Shown: positions 38,155 through 44,561 of the stretch, one piece after another
How the letters are laid out: every line of letters begins with the position of its first letter
How positions within the stretch are numbered: position 1 is the stretch's first letter
Source of the DNA: Thermodesulfobacteriota bacterium
GTDB lineage: Bacteria > Desulfobacterota_D > UBA1144 > Nemesobacterales > CSP1-2
Direction of reading: 5' to 3'
Assembly (NCBI GenBank): GCA_036397855.1
Contig: DASWID010000130.1
Location: 1-44,561 of the forward strand
DNA: 44,561 nt
Translations under genes and position numbers: made by a program
The notes under the pieces: generated by a model
What the model saw: the letters and a program-made list of their open reading frames with translations, nothing else
Databases searched by the model: none
Told to the model about the DNA's origin: nothing

Positions 38155-38476
38155 TCTAATGCAACGAGCAAGACTCGTTGCCTACCCAAAGTGCGAACTT
38201 CAGAACCCCCTCGGGTAGTCCGCCAGTCCCTGTCCAGCACAGTCGAAGGATGCAAGCCCTACGTATGACCGCGCTTCGACCCTTCGATCAGACTCAGGGC
38301 TCAGCGCGAACGGATTTAACTCTTGACTCACCAATCGCTAGGCGGGACTTTCCACTCCCGCTTCAAGGCCTCTGTACCCCTTCGAACCCCCCAAATCTAT
38401 GTCGCAACAACACCGGAAACACTACTGCAAGCTACAAGGGATTCGCTTGTTAAATCGGCCTTTCAAAAATTGCAGC
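38155..38476. repeat. REP-like repeat field downstream of the RAYT gene
   Basis: It contains GCAACGAGCAAGACTCGTTGC (about 38161-38181, palindromic), CTCGGGTAGTCCGCCAGTCC (38209-38228), CAGTCGAAGGATGCAAG, CTTCGATCAGACTCAGGGCTC (about 38279-38299), and GCGGGACTTTCCACTCCCGC (about 38333-38352), which resembles the palindrome at 6556. No gene is supported. Confidence 0.65.
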
Positions 38477-38535
38477 CTGTGCTGAACCAAGTCCTGACGA
38501 TAGGTCAGGATCTATTCAGTATCAAGACAAAGAAA
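38477..38535 (-). repeat. 59-nt inverted repeat, right copy
   Basis: Reverse-complement identical to 36226-36284 over all 59 bases. Just inside it the minus strand reads CTGCAATTTTTG, also present (CCGCAATTTTTGG) after the nested repeat near 36447. Confidence 0.85.
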
Positions 38536-38610
38536 TAACCGCAAATAATAGATAGTCAGTGGATAACCCAGCAGCAAGCTGCAGGACATTAACGAGTTAA
38601 CTTCTGTGAA

Positions 38611-39393
38611 TTAATTGCATTCAAGGAGCAGTTTTCTCAGCTCTTCACCGGGCTCGGGAGCCCTCATAAATCTTTCTCCGATAAGTAAAACATTTACACC
38701 CTCCGATTTCAATCTCTTTATATCGGCGCTAGACCTTATACCACTTTCGCTGACGATGATTTTATCCTTTGGGATTAATTTGCAAAGTTTTAAAGAAGTC
38801 TCAAGACTCACATCGAAAGTCTTTAGGTCCCTGTTGTTTATCCCGATTATTTTGCTACCCGCTTGAATCGCTTTATCCAGTTCCGCTTCGTCATGTATCT
38901 CCACTATTGCATCCATATCCAATGAATGACCAAGTTCCAAAAGTTTTTTTAGAATCGTTGAACCCAAAGCAGCTACTATAAGAAGAATCGCATCGGCTCC
39001 ATAAAATCTCGATTCATAGACCTGGTAAGGATCAATAATAAAATCTTTTCTCAAAAGGGGTATTTCTACAGAAGATCTAACATCCCTCAGGTGATTTAGG
39101 CTACCCTTAAAAAATCTAGAATCTGTAAGGACTGATATAGCACTAGCTCCGCCTCTCGCATAGCTTATTGAAATCTCAACAGGATTAAAATCCTGTCGCA
39201 ATACCCCCTTCGAAGGAGAAGCACACTTAATTTCAGCTATAACCTTGGTACTTCCATTAGGACTTATGCTCTCATAGAAGCCCTTTGTCTTCTCAAGATT
39301 TTGTAACTCACTTTTCAGGAAATCGATTGGTTTGGATTTTTTGGCCCTCTCAACCTCGACCCTTTTGTTTTCGATGATCTTGTTAAGAATCAT
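38611..39393 (-). CDS. trpC: Indole-3-glycerol-phosphate synthase
   Basis: TrpC closes the indole ring from carboxyphenylaminodeoxyribulose phosphate in tryptophan synthesis. The TIM barrel of 260 residues shows the catalytic set: lysine and glutamate in AEIKCASPSKG, LLRKDFIID, VEIHDEAEL, IGINNRDLKTF, SESGI and LLIGERFM. It is the last gene of the leftward ribBA-ribH-nusB-trpD-trpC run, 31 bases after trpD. trpE, trpG, trpF, trpB and trpA are not in the window. Confidence 0.96.
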   Translation of the reverse strand: MILNKIIENKRVEVERAKKSKPIDFLKSELQNLEKTKGFYESISPNGSTKVIAEIKCASPSKGVLRQDFNPVEISISYARGGASAISVLTDSRFFKGSLNHLRDVRSSVEIPLLRKDFIIDPYQVYESRFYGADAILLIVAALGSTILKKLLELGHSLDMDAIVEIHDEAELDKAIQAGSKIIGINNRDLKTFDVSLETSLKLCKLIPKDKIIVSESGIRSSADIKRLKSEGVNVLLIGERFMRAPEPGEELRKLLLECN

Positions 39394-39424
39394 GTCGGAG
39401 AAGATGTCAGGAATTTGCTGCTAT

Positions 39425-40450
39425 TTAGTTATCTTTCCAAGAAACTGTAAATTTGGTCAGGCTATTTAGTTTGTTTAATGCGCTCCCAGTATCAATCGAC
39501 TCTTCTGCCAAAGCAACCCCCTCTTTCATATCGGATGCTTTTCCCGCGACAACTAGAGCTGCCGCCGCATTCAAAACTGAGATATCCCTTTTTGCTTCTC
39601 TCTCTTCGCCTTTGAGGACTGACAGTAAAGTCTTCGCATTTTCGACAGTATTCCCACCCCTTAGCTCTTCCAATTTCCTCCTTTTGAAACCCAGATCTGC
39701 GGGATCAAGTTGATACGCTTTAACCATTCCATCCTTTAACTCAGCTATGTCCGTCTTTCCCGTAACAGTAATCTCATCGAGTGAGTCGGAACCGTATACT
39801 ACCATTGATCTTACGCATCCCAAGTTCCGGAGCACCTTAGCCATAGGCTTAAGTAAAACCCCGGAATATACCCCCATAACCTGATGTTTAACACCAGCGG
39901 GATTCGTAATTGGACCCAATAAGTTAAATATTGATCTGATGCCTATATCCTTCCTCGGCTGAGAGACAAATCTCATCGCCGGATGATAAATTGGAGCGAA
40001 AAGAAAGACAATTCCCACTTCGTTCAGACAATTTTCGGCTCCCGCAGGAGAAATATTTATATTGACACCCAACTCTTCTAAAACATCGGCACTACCTGAC
40101 TGACTGGATACAGAGCGATTCCCATGTTTTGCAACTGGAACTCCAGCCCCCGCAGTGATTAATGAAGCAACTGTTGAAACATTAAAAGTCATTTGCTGAT
40201 CGCCTCCAGTGCCACAAAGGTCCACAACAGTGCTGTGTCTCGATATAATCCTCTTTGATTTATTAATCATTACCTTGGCAGCACCCGTAATCTCTGGTAT
40301 GGATTCCCCTTTCATCCTGAGTCCCACAAGCAGTGCAGAAATCTGGCTCGGAGTCGCTATCCCCTCCATCATCTTCTCCACTACCTCAGACATCTCATCC
40401 TCTTCAAGGTCAATTCTCTCAACAACTTTATAAATCGCCTCCTTCAGCAT
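39425..40450 (-). CDS. trpD: Anthranilate phosphoribosyltransferase
   Basis: TrpD joins anthranilate with PRPP. The 341 residues show the PRPP-binding VDLCGTGGDQQMTFNVST, AKHGNRSVSSQSGSADVLEELG, the HPAMRFV region and FNLLGPITNPAG. The ATG at 40450 lies one base after the nusB stop, so the genes are very likely translationally linked. Only the trpD-trpC part of the pathway is here, embedded after riboflavin and nusB genes. Confidence 0.96.
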   Translation of the reverse strand: MLKEAIYKVVERIDLEEDEMSEVVEKMMEGIATPSQISALLVGLRMKGESIPEITGAAKVMINKSKRIISRHSTVVDLCGTGGDQQMTFNVSTVASLITAGAGVPVAKHGNRSVSSQSGSADVLEELGVNINISPAGAENCLNEVGIVFLFAPIYHPAMRFVSQPRKDIGIRSIFNLLGPITNPAGVKHQVMGVYSGVLLKPMAKVLRNLGCVRSMVVYGSDSLDEITVTGKTDIAELKDGMVKAYQLDPADLGFKRRKLEELRGGNTVENAKTLLSVLKGEEREAKRDISVLNAAAALVVAGKASDMKEGVALAEESIDTGSALNKLNSLTKFTVSWKDN

Positions 40451-40451
40451 T

Positions 40452-40892
40452 TCAGAGCTCCTGTCTTTCGAGTGCTATCCTAATTCTATCCAGAATTCCG
40501 TTGATGAATGATCCTGACTCTTCTGTCCCAAATTTCTTTGCCAGTTCCACGGCCTCGTTTATGGTAACAGGGGGCGGTATATTCCTCAAGTATGCCAGCT
40601 CGTAGATCGCCATGCGTAGAATATTTCTGTCGATCGTTGGCATACGTGATAGTCGCCAATGCTTTGAATACTTATTTATGATACAATCAATGCCATCCAT
40701 ATTTTCACATGAACCTGCTATAAGAATGGTCGCAAACTCTTTTACCTCTTCGTTGATTGAAGCATCTTTTGCCGACCAGAATAGATCGACCTGTTGTTTT
40801 ATATCTGAGTGGTCCGAGCGGGTTTCTCTTTGGGAGTCGTATTGGTACAGAAATTGAAGTGCAATTTCTCGAGCTCTTCTCCTTTTACCCAT
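40452..40892 (-). CDS. nusB: Transcription antitermination protein NusB
   Basis: NusB, with NusE (S10), binds BoxA RNA and supports rRNA antitermination. It has 146 residues, RRRAREIALQFLYQYD at the start, then the helical bundle with DRNILRMAIYEL, PPPVTINEAVELAKKFGTEESGSFINGILD. It follows ribH by 12 bases; the ribBA-ribH-nusB order is common across bacteria. Confidence 0.96.
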   Translation of the reverse strand: MGKRRRAREIALQFLYQYDSQRETRSDHSDIKQQVDLFWSAKDASINEEVKEFATILIAGSCENMDGIDCIINKYSKHWRLSRMPTIDRNILRMAIYELAYLRNIPPPVTINEAVELAKKFGTEESGSFINGILDRIRIALERQEL

Positions 40893-40904
40893 GTTAGCGG
40901 GATA

Positions 40905-41381
40905 TTATTTCTTCTTTGGAAGAACCTTCTTAAGATTTGCCATCTCTATGGCGCTAAGAGCAGCCTCTCCACCTCTATTTCCAGCCTTAGTACCTCCCCT
41001 CTCAATAGCCTGTTCTAAGGTTTCTGTGGTTAACACACCAGAAACAATTGGGATGCTATATTCCAAACTTAATGAAGCAAGATCATTAATAACAGTCGAG
41101 GATAAATAGTCGAAATGAGGGGTTTCTCCTCTTATAATTACCCCTATAGCAATTATTGCGTTGTAAATTGAAGAGCTAGCGGCTACCTTCGCAGCAAAGG
41201 GAATCTCAAATGAACCAGGCACCTTGATAATATCAACATCCGACTCCGAAGCGTTATGCCTCTTAAGCACATCCATTGCACCTTCAACCATGTGATTTGT
41301 AATAAAGTCATTGAACCTGCTCACGACAATAGCAAATTTAAGCCCTTTTGCGTCAAGTTTTCCTTCATAGATCTGAGGCAT
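40905..41381 (-). CDS. ribH: 6,7-dimethyl-8-ribityllumazine synthase
   Basis: RibH condenses ribityl-aminouracil with dihydroxybutanone phosphate, the penultimate riboflavin step. It has 158 residues with IVVSRFNDFITNHMVEGA, the substrate-binding VPGSFEIPFAAK, the catalytic histidine in RGETPHFDYL, and the closing PIVSGVLTTETLEQAIERGGTKAGNRGGEAA. Its partner substrate is made by RibBA, encoded 12 bases upstream. Confidence 0.97.
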   Translation of the reverse strand: MPQIYEGKLDAKGLKFAIVVSRFNDFITNHMVEGAMDVLKRHNASESDVDIIKVPGSFEIPFAAKVAASSSIYNAIIAIGVIIRGETPHFDYLSSTVINDLASLSLEYSIPIVSGVLTTETLEQAIERGGTKAGNRGGEAALSAIEMANLKKVLPKKK

Positions 41382-41393
41382 GTGCTTCCCTTC

Positions 41394-42602
41394 TCAGTCT
41401 ACCATCGATAAAAGGTGTCCGAGTTTGTCCTTTTTTACCTTGAGATAATTGGAGTTTCTTTCATTAGGCGGGATCTCGATAGGTACCCTTTCAACGATCT
41501 GAAGACCAAAGCCCTCTAGTCCCTTTATCTTTTTGGGGTTGTTAGTCAAGAGCCTCATATTTCTCACACCGAGATCATACAGAATCTGTGCGCCTATACC
41601 GTAATCCCTCAAATCTGGTTTAAATCCCAAAACTTCATTAGCCTCTACTGTATCAAAGCCATTATCCTGAAGCGCATACGCCTTTATCTTATTGATCAGG
41701 CCAATTCCTCTTCCCTCCTGACGCATATAGAGAACAACACCCATTCCCTCCTCTTCAATTATACGCATCGCCTGACGAATTTGCGGACCACAATCACACC
41801 TCAGTGAACCAAACACATCGCTCGTCAGACACTCGGAATGCACCCTCACGAGTATATCCTTTTCAGAATCGATTTCTCCCTTTACGAATGCAACATGATG
41901 CTGAGGATCTATTTCATTCTCGTAGACTATTGTTTTGAAGTCCCCAAAAGAGGTCGGGACAATAGCCATTGCAGCCCTTCTCACCAGGCACTCGGCCCTG
42001 AGTCGATAACTGATAAGCTCTGCGATTGTTACTATCTTGATATCATGCTTTTCTGCAAATGTTTCTAGATCGGGCAATCGTGCCATGTCACCGTCATCTT
42101 TCATAATCTCACAAATCACCGAAGCAGGTTGCAATCCTGCAAGTCTAGCAATATCAACAGATCCCTCAGTGTGTCCAGCCCTAACCAGTACGCCTCCCTT
42201 CCTGCAAATAAGTGGAAAAACATGCCCCGGCCTGACAAAATCGTCTGGCCTAGCGTGGTCCGAGATTGCTAATTGAATAGTGAAAGATCTGTCATAGGCA
42301 GATATACCAGTCGTAATTTCTTTTCTCGCATCGATCGGAATTGTAAATGCGGTATACTGAGGAACCGTACTGTTTTCTGGTTTAATTAGTTGGAGGCTTA
42401 GACAATCCGCCTTTTCTTGAGTAATCGCTAAGCATATCAATCCCCTACCGTGTTTTGCCATAAAATTTATTACTTCAGGTGTGGCAAACTCAGCAGCGAT
42501 AACGAGGTCACCCTCATTTTCCCTGTCCTCATCATCCACAAGGATGACCATTTTTTTATTCCTAATGTCTTCAATAACCTCTTCAATCGAAGAAATCGCC
42601 AT
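41394..42602 (-). CDS. ribBA: Bifunctional DHBP synthase/GTP cyclohydrolase II
   Basis: The fusion of RibB (ribulose-5-P to dihydroxybutanone phosphate) and RibA (GTP to the pyrimidine precursor), which supplies both branches of riboflavin synthesis. Residues 1-200 are RibB (DDEDRENEGDL, RPGHVFPL, RAGHTEGSVD, SVICEIMKDDG); residues 205-402 are RibA with the zinc site CLTSDVFGSLRCDC, MRQEGRGIGL, and the active LTNNPKK. Both halves look catalytically complete. It is the first gene of the leftward operon. The preceding bases lack a recognisable FMN riboswitch. Confidence 0.97.
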   Translation of the reverse strand: MAISSIEEVIEDIRNKKMVILVDDEDRENEGDLVIAAEFATPEVINFMAKHGRGLICLAITQEKADCLSLQLIKPENSTVPQYTAFTIPIDARKEITTGISAYDRSFTIQLAISDHARPDDFVRPGHVFPLICRKGGVLVRAGHTEGSVDIARLAGLQPASVICEIMKDDGDMARLPDLETFAEKHDIKIVTIAELISYRLRAECLVRRAAMAIVPTSFGDFKTIVYENEIDPQHHVAFVKGEIDSEKDILVRVHSECLTSDVFGSLRCDCGPQIRQAMRIIEEEGMGVVLYMRQEGRGIGLINKIKAYALQDNGFDTVEANEVLGFKPDLRDYGIGAQILYDLGVRNMRLLTNNPKKIKGLEGFGLQIVERVPIEIPPNERNSNYLKVKKDKLGHLLSMVD

Positions 42603-42824
42603 ATCACTGCCTTCTTATCTCTTGAAAAGAAGAAAAGGAGCCTAAATTTGTAGACTAAAATAATAAGCTAATAAGTGATTTTGTCAACTAAATCACGTAA
42701 TATCAAATGTATCGATCCTTAAAGATAGGAAACCACAATTAATGATTTTTTTTGTCAAACCATACCGTGAATTATAGAAACACCTTGGCACATTCGACAT
42801 TAATATAAAGCAAAGTAGGAGTTG

Positions 42825-43814
42825 TCAGTTTGTCAACCTAAAATCTTCCACAAGTTCCTTAAATTTCTCATTGTAAAAAATCCCGCCGTCAGAAAAAACA
42901 ATGAAAGCTCCAACTTTGTTATGGTTCTCCAGAAAATTGATTGCCCTCTTCCTCCCCATAGCAAACAGTGCCGTTGAATAAGCATCGGCAAGGGTACTAT
43001 TACCTTCCATAACCAAAGTTATACTTTGAAAATCATTTCCAGACGAACCCACTTCGGGAACAAGAATGTGGTGATAACTCTTCCCACCCACCTTCACCCT
43101 TCGTTCATAATCACCGCTTGTTGAGATTGATAGATCCTTTCCTCCGTTTGTAAAAGAGGCTATAAACCCCTCCCTCCTGGGATGTTTAACATATATAATC
43201 TGATTATTTCCGAATACCCTTAAGTCACCCGAAATGGATACAGAACCCTTTGTAATTCCTCGCTTCTTAAGCATGCCTACAGCCTTATCCACCGCAAATC
43301 CTTTTCCAATTCCACCCAGGTCCAGCATCATTCCTTCCTTTTCAAGAAAAGCCTTATTATCATGTAAACTAAGCAGCCTAAAATCAACCAATTTCTTTAC
43401 CTCATTTAAGTTATCAAATCTTCTCACTTTAGAATCCTCCCTGCCGAACCCATAAAACCCAATCGTGAGTGCACCGATTGTAGGGTCAAAAGCCCCTTGA
43501 GTTTCCCTAGCTACCTCAACAGAAATTTCGAGGACTTCTTTCAATTCATTACTAATATCTACGATATTTTCCCCTGAATAACGGTTAATTCTAGAAAGTT
43601 CGCTGTCCTGATCAAAGTCAGACATCAAGCCTTCTAAATACCTCATCTTTGAAAATGCATTATCCATATCTTCGTTCGTTCCTTCGTATAACACGATTCT
43701 AGCATGTGTTCCCATAAGAAACTGAACCCTTTCCAGTGGTCTCTCGTTGAAACAGGTGGATAACAAGCCCAGATTGAAGCATAGTAATACAAAGATTCTG
43801 ATTCTCCTTAACAT
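42825..43814 (-). CDS. apbE: FAD:protein FMN transferase, ApbE-family lipoprotein
   Basis: ApbE attaches FMN covalently to threonines of partner proteins such as Rnf or Nqr subunits. From the ATG at 43814 the product is 329 residues with lipoprotein signal RRIRIFVLLCFNLGLLSTC. The frame also reaches a TTG at 43850, but that would put a charged stretch ahead of the signal, so I prefer the ATG. Family motifs are MGTHARIVLY, FDPTIGAL, LDLGGIGKGFAVD, SISGDLRVFG, STSGDYERR, and the metal-binding TLADAYSTALFAMG. Its flavin substrate ties loosely to the ribBA/ribH genes nearby. Its target protein is not in the window. Confidence 0.95.
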   Translation of the reverse strand: MLRRIRIFVLLCFNLGLLSTCFNERPLERVQFLMGTHARIVLYEGTNEDMDNAFSKMRYLEGLMSDFDQDSELSRINRYSGENIVDISNELKEVLEISVEVARETQGAFDPTIGALTIGFYGFGREDSKVRRFDNLNEVKKLVDFRLLSLHDNKAFLEKEGMMLDLGGIGKGFAVDKAVGMLKKRGITKGSVSISGDLRVFGNNQIIYVKHPRREGFIASFTNGGKDLSISTSGDYERRVKVGGKSYHHILVPEVGSSGNDFQSITLVMEGNSTLADAYSTALFAMGRKRAINFLENHNKVGAFIVFSDGGIFYNEKFKELVEDFRLTN

Positions 43815-43941
43815 TCTAAAACCATATAATTTGTAGTCTGCCTTGTACAACTCTGCGAATTAGCTGATAAAGCACACCTTGACTTTTTAATGCAAAAATG
43901 TAATGTAAGGTTTTAGTTAAATTATATATGGGAGAAGTGAA

Positions 43942-44121
43942 ATGGTCATTTTCTCTGGGTTAATTACAAAAGACGACGAATTGGACAAAGAGGAAGAAGA
44001 GGAATCTGACGAAGACGAAGACGAGGTATGGGGTGAAGATGACGAAGATTTTGACAATGAAGAAGAATGGGAAGAGGAGGAGGAGGAAGAAGAAACCGAT
44101 GATGAAAAAAGCATAAATTGA
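43942..44121 (+). CDS. Small, extremely acidic protein
   Basis: A 59-residue frame from ATG at 43942 with a good GGGAG ribosome site seven bases upstream. After a short hydrophobic start (MVIFSGLIT) it is mostly glutamate and aspartate, including runs of E and D between two tryptophans. The reverse strand therefore reads as a serine-rich frame, which I regard as its shadow. Highly acidic small proteins can act as nucleic-acid mimics, polymerase- or chaperone-associated tails, or be disordered. I cannot assign a family. Confidence 0.6.
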   Translation: MVIFSGLITKDDELDKEEEEESDEDEDEVWGEDDEDFDNEEEWEEEEEEEETDDEKSIN

Positions 44122-44281
44122 TAAAGCTATAATTAGAGATACTTACACCGAAATTTAAAACACTTACCTAGACATATATCCATCTTTTTCTTGATCAAAA
44201 TCCTTTTAATTCAAAATTACTATTAGAATAACCAATCTTTACTTGAGTATTTTTAAATAACCTGAATTTCCTTTTTTAGCA
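44122..44281. other. Short gap before the tRNA genes
   Basis: AT-rich, no gene or strong signal seen. Confidence 0.4.
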
Positions 44282-44367
44282 TGCCCGGGGCCGGGGTCGA
44301 ACCGGCACGGGCCGTAAAGCCCATTGGATTTTAAGTCCAATGCGTCTGCCTATTCCGCCACCCGGGC
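44282..44367 (-). tRNA. tRNA-Leu (TAA)
   Basis: A complete 86-base class II tRNA on the minus strand. Acceptor arms GCCCGGG/CCCGGGC pair perfectly, the anticodon stem is TTGGA/TCCAA with loop CTTAAAA (anticodon TAA), there is a long variable arm, and the T arm is GCCGG-TTCGACC-CCGGC. The discriminator is A, as expected for leucine. The CCA end is not encoded. Confidence 0.95.
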
Positions 44368-44435
44368 TAATTCATGTAATGCATGATTTTAATTTAGAGT
44401 AAAAACACTTGTTGAACCCAATTAAATATTCTTAG

Positions 44436-44510
44436 TGGAGGCGGCGCCCGGATTCGAACCGGGGCATTGCGGTTTTGCAGACCGCTGCCTTACCACTTGG
44501 CTACGCCGCC
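44436..44510 (-). tRNA. tRNA-Cys (GCA)
   Basis: The acceptor stem is GGCGGCG/CGCCGCC, the anticodon stem GCGGT/ACCGC with loop CTGCAAA (anticodon GCA), and the T arm CCCGG-TTCGAAT-CCGGG. The discriminator is T (U73), the cysteine identity base. Here CCA is encoded (44436-44438), unlike the neighbouring tRNA-Leu. The two tRNAs lie 68 bases apart on the same strand. Confidence 0.95.
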
Positions 44511-44561
44511 CTGATCAATAATTGCGATAGTATGAATAAAATTTATCGGCTTTTCAAGTTG

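Larger units (their letters stand above)
36226..38535. mobile_element. 2.3-kb segment bounded by perfect 59-nt inverted repeats, carrying a RAYT transposase
   Basis: Between the two inverted repeats lie a small membrane protein, a Nudix hydrolase lacking a canonical start, and a REP-associated tyrosine transposase with REP-like hairpins on both sides. Perfect conservation of the ends suggests a recent event. No target-site duplication is visible at the outer edges. RAYT enzymes act on single-strand palindromes rather than long terminal repeats, so the segment may instead be two independently mobilised repeat copies facing each other. Confidence 0.45.

Noticed and set aside
38178-38538. Frames of 71-91 codons downstream of the transposase
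   Set aside because: They run entirely through REP-like repeat DNA and the 59-nt inverted repeat and have no protein-like pattern.
42603-42830. FMN riboswitch upstream of ribBA
   Set aside because: The region is AT-rich and shows none of the conserved AGGATCTTCGGGGCAGGG-type blocks.
43917-44114. Serine-rich 65-codon frame on the minus strand
   Set aside because: It is the antisense shadow of the acidic protein; poly-Ser arises from reading GAA/GAG/GAC/GAT backwards, and there is no ribosome site.

Overview
The window looks like part of the chromosome of an uncultured, moderately AT-rich, diderm (Gram-negative) bacterium. The outer-membrane genes (a TamA/TamB pair, BamD, two RlpA proteins, a multi-LysM MltD-like lytic transglycosylase and several lipoprotein signal peptides) show the cell type. 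Short inverted extragenic repeats, two DksA/TraR zinc-finger proteins and archaeal-style accessory enzymes (Ogg2-type DNA glycosylases, a Mut7-C RNase domain) fit a Desulfobacterota ('deltaproteobacterial') or Dadabacteria-like lineage. That placement is inference from gene content; no rRNA gene is present to settle it.

Layout. 1-2430: repeat-rich DNA and an isolated radical SAM gene that seems to lack a normal start codon. 2.9-11.6 kb: housekeeping genes thiC, tsaD, a Mut7-C protein, carA and gatB, then a tandem pair of Ogg2-type glycosylases, one of which has lost the catalytic lysine. 11.6-22.3 kb: envelope block with the six-LysM MltD-like protein, TamA, TamB, an AlaC-type aminotransferase and two RlpA proteins. 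22.5-24.8 kb: panB-panC-panD, preceded by a structured leader with an intrinsic terminator. 25.0-28.1 kb: a tight three-gene operon (sugar/polyol-phosphate cytidylyltransferase-like enzyme, CDP-alcohol phosphatidyltransferase fused to a degenerate nucleotidyltransferase-like domain, and an aspartyl/asparaginyl beta-hydroxylase-family dioxygenase). It has a near-consensus promoter and a possible coupled leader peptide, and is the best candidate here for an undescribed pathway, probably making or modifying a lipid head group or polyol phosphodiester. 28.2-36.0 kb: a decayed sodium symporter pseudogene, two DksA/TraR proteins, mtnA, prmA, bamD with a coupled NTF2-like lipoprotein, alanine dehydrogenase and obgE.

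36.2-38.5 kb: a 2.3-kb segment bounded by a perfect 59-nt inverted repeat. It carries a small membrane protein, a Nudix hydrolase without a canonical start codon and a REP-associated tyrosine transposase (RAYT) with REP-like hairpins. Related repeats recur near 0.1-0.5, 6.4, 8.4, 10.1 and 34.9 kb, so the segment may be the source of, or home to, a mobile repeat family. 38.6-42.6 kb: a leftward operon ribBA-ribH-nusB-trpD-trpC. The window ends with apbE, a very acidic 59-residue protein and tRNA-Leu(TAA) and tRNA-Cys(GCA).

Functions come from motif recognition in translated sequence; no database search was run.
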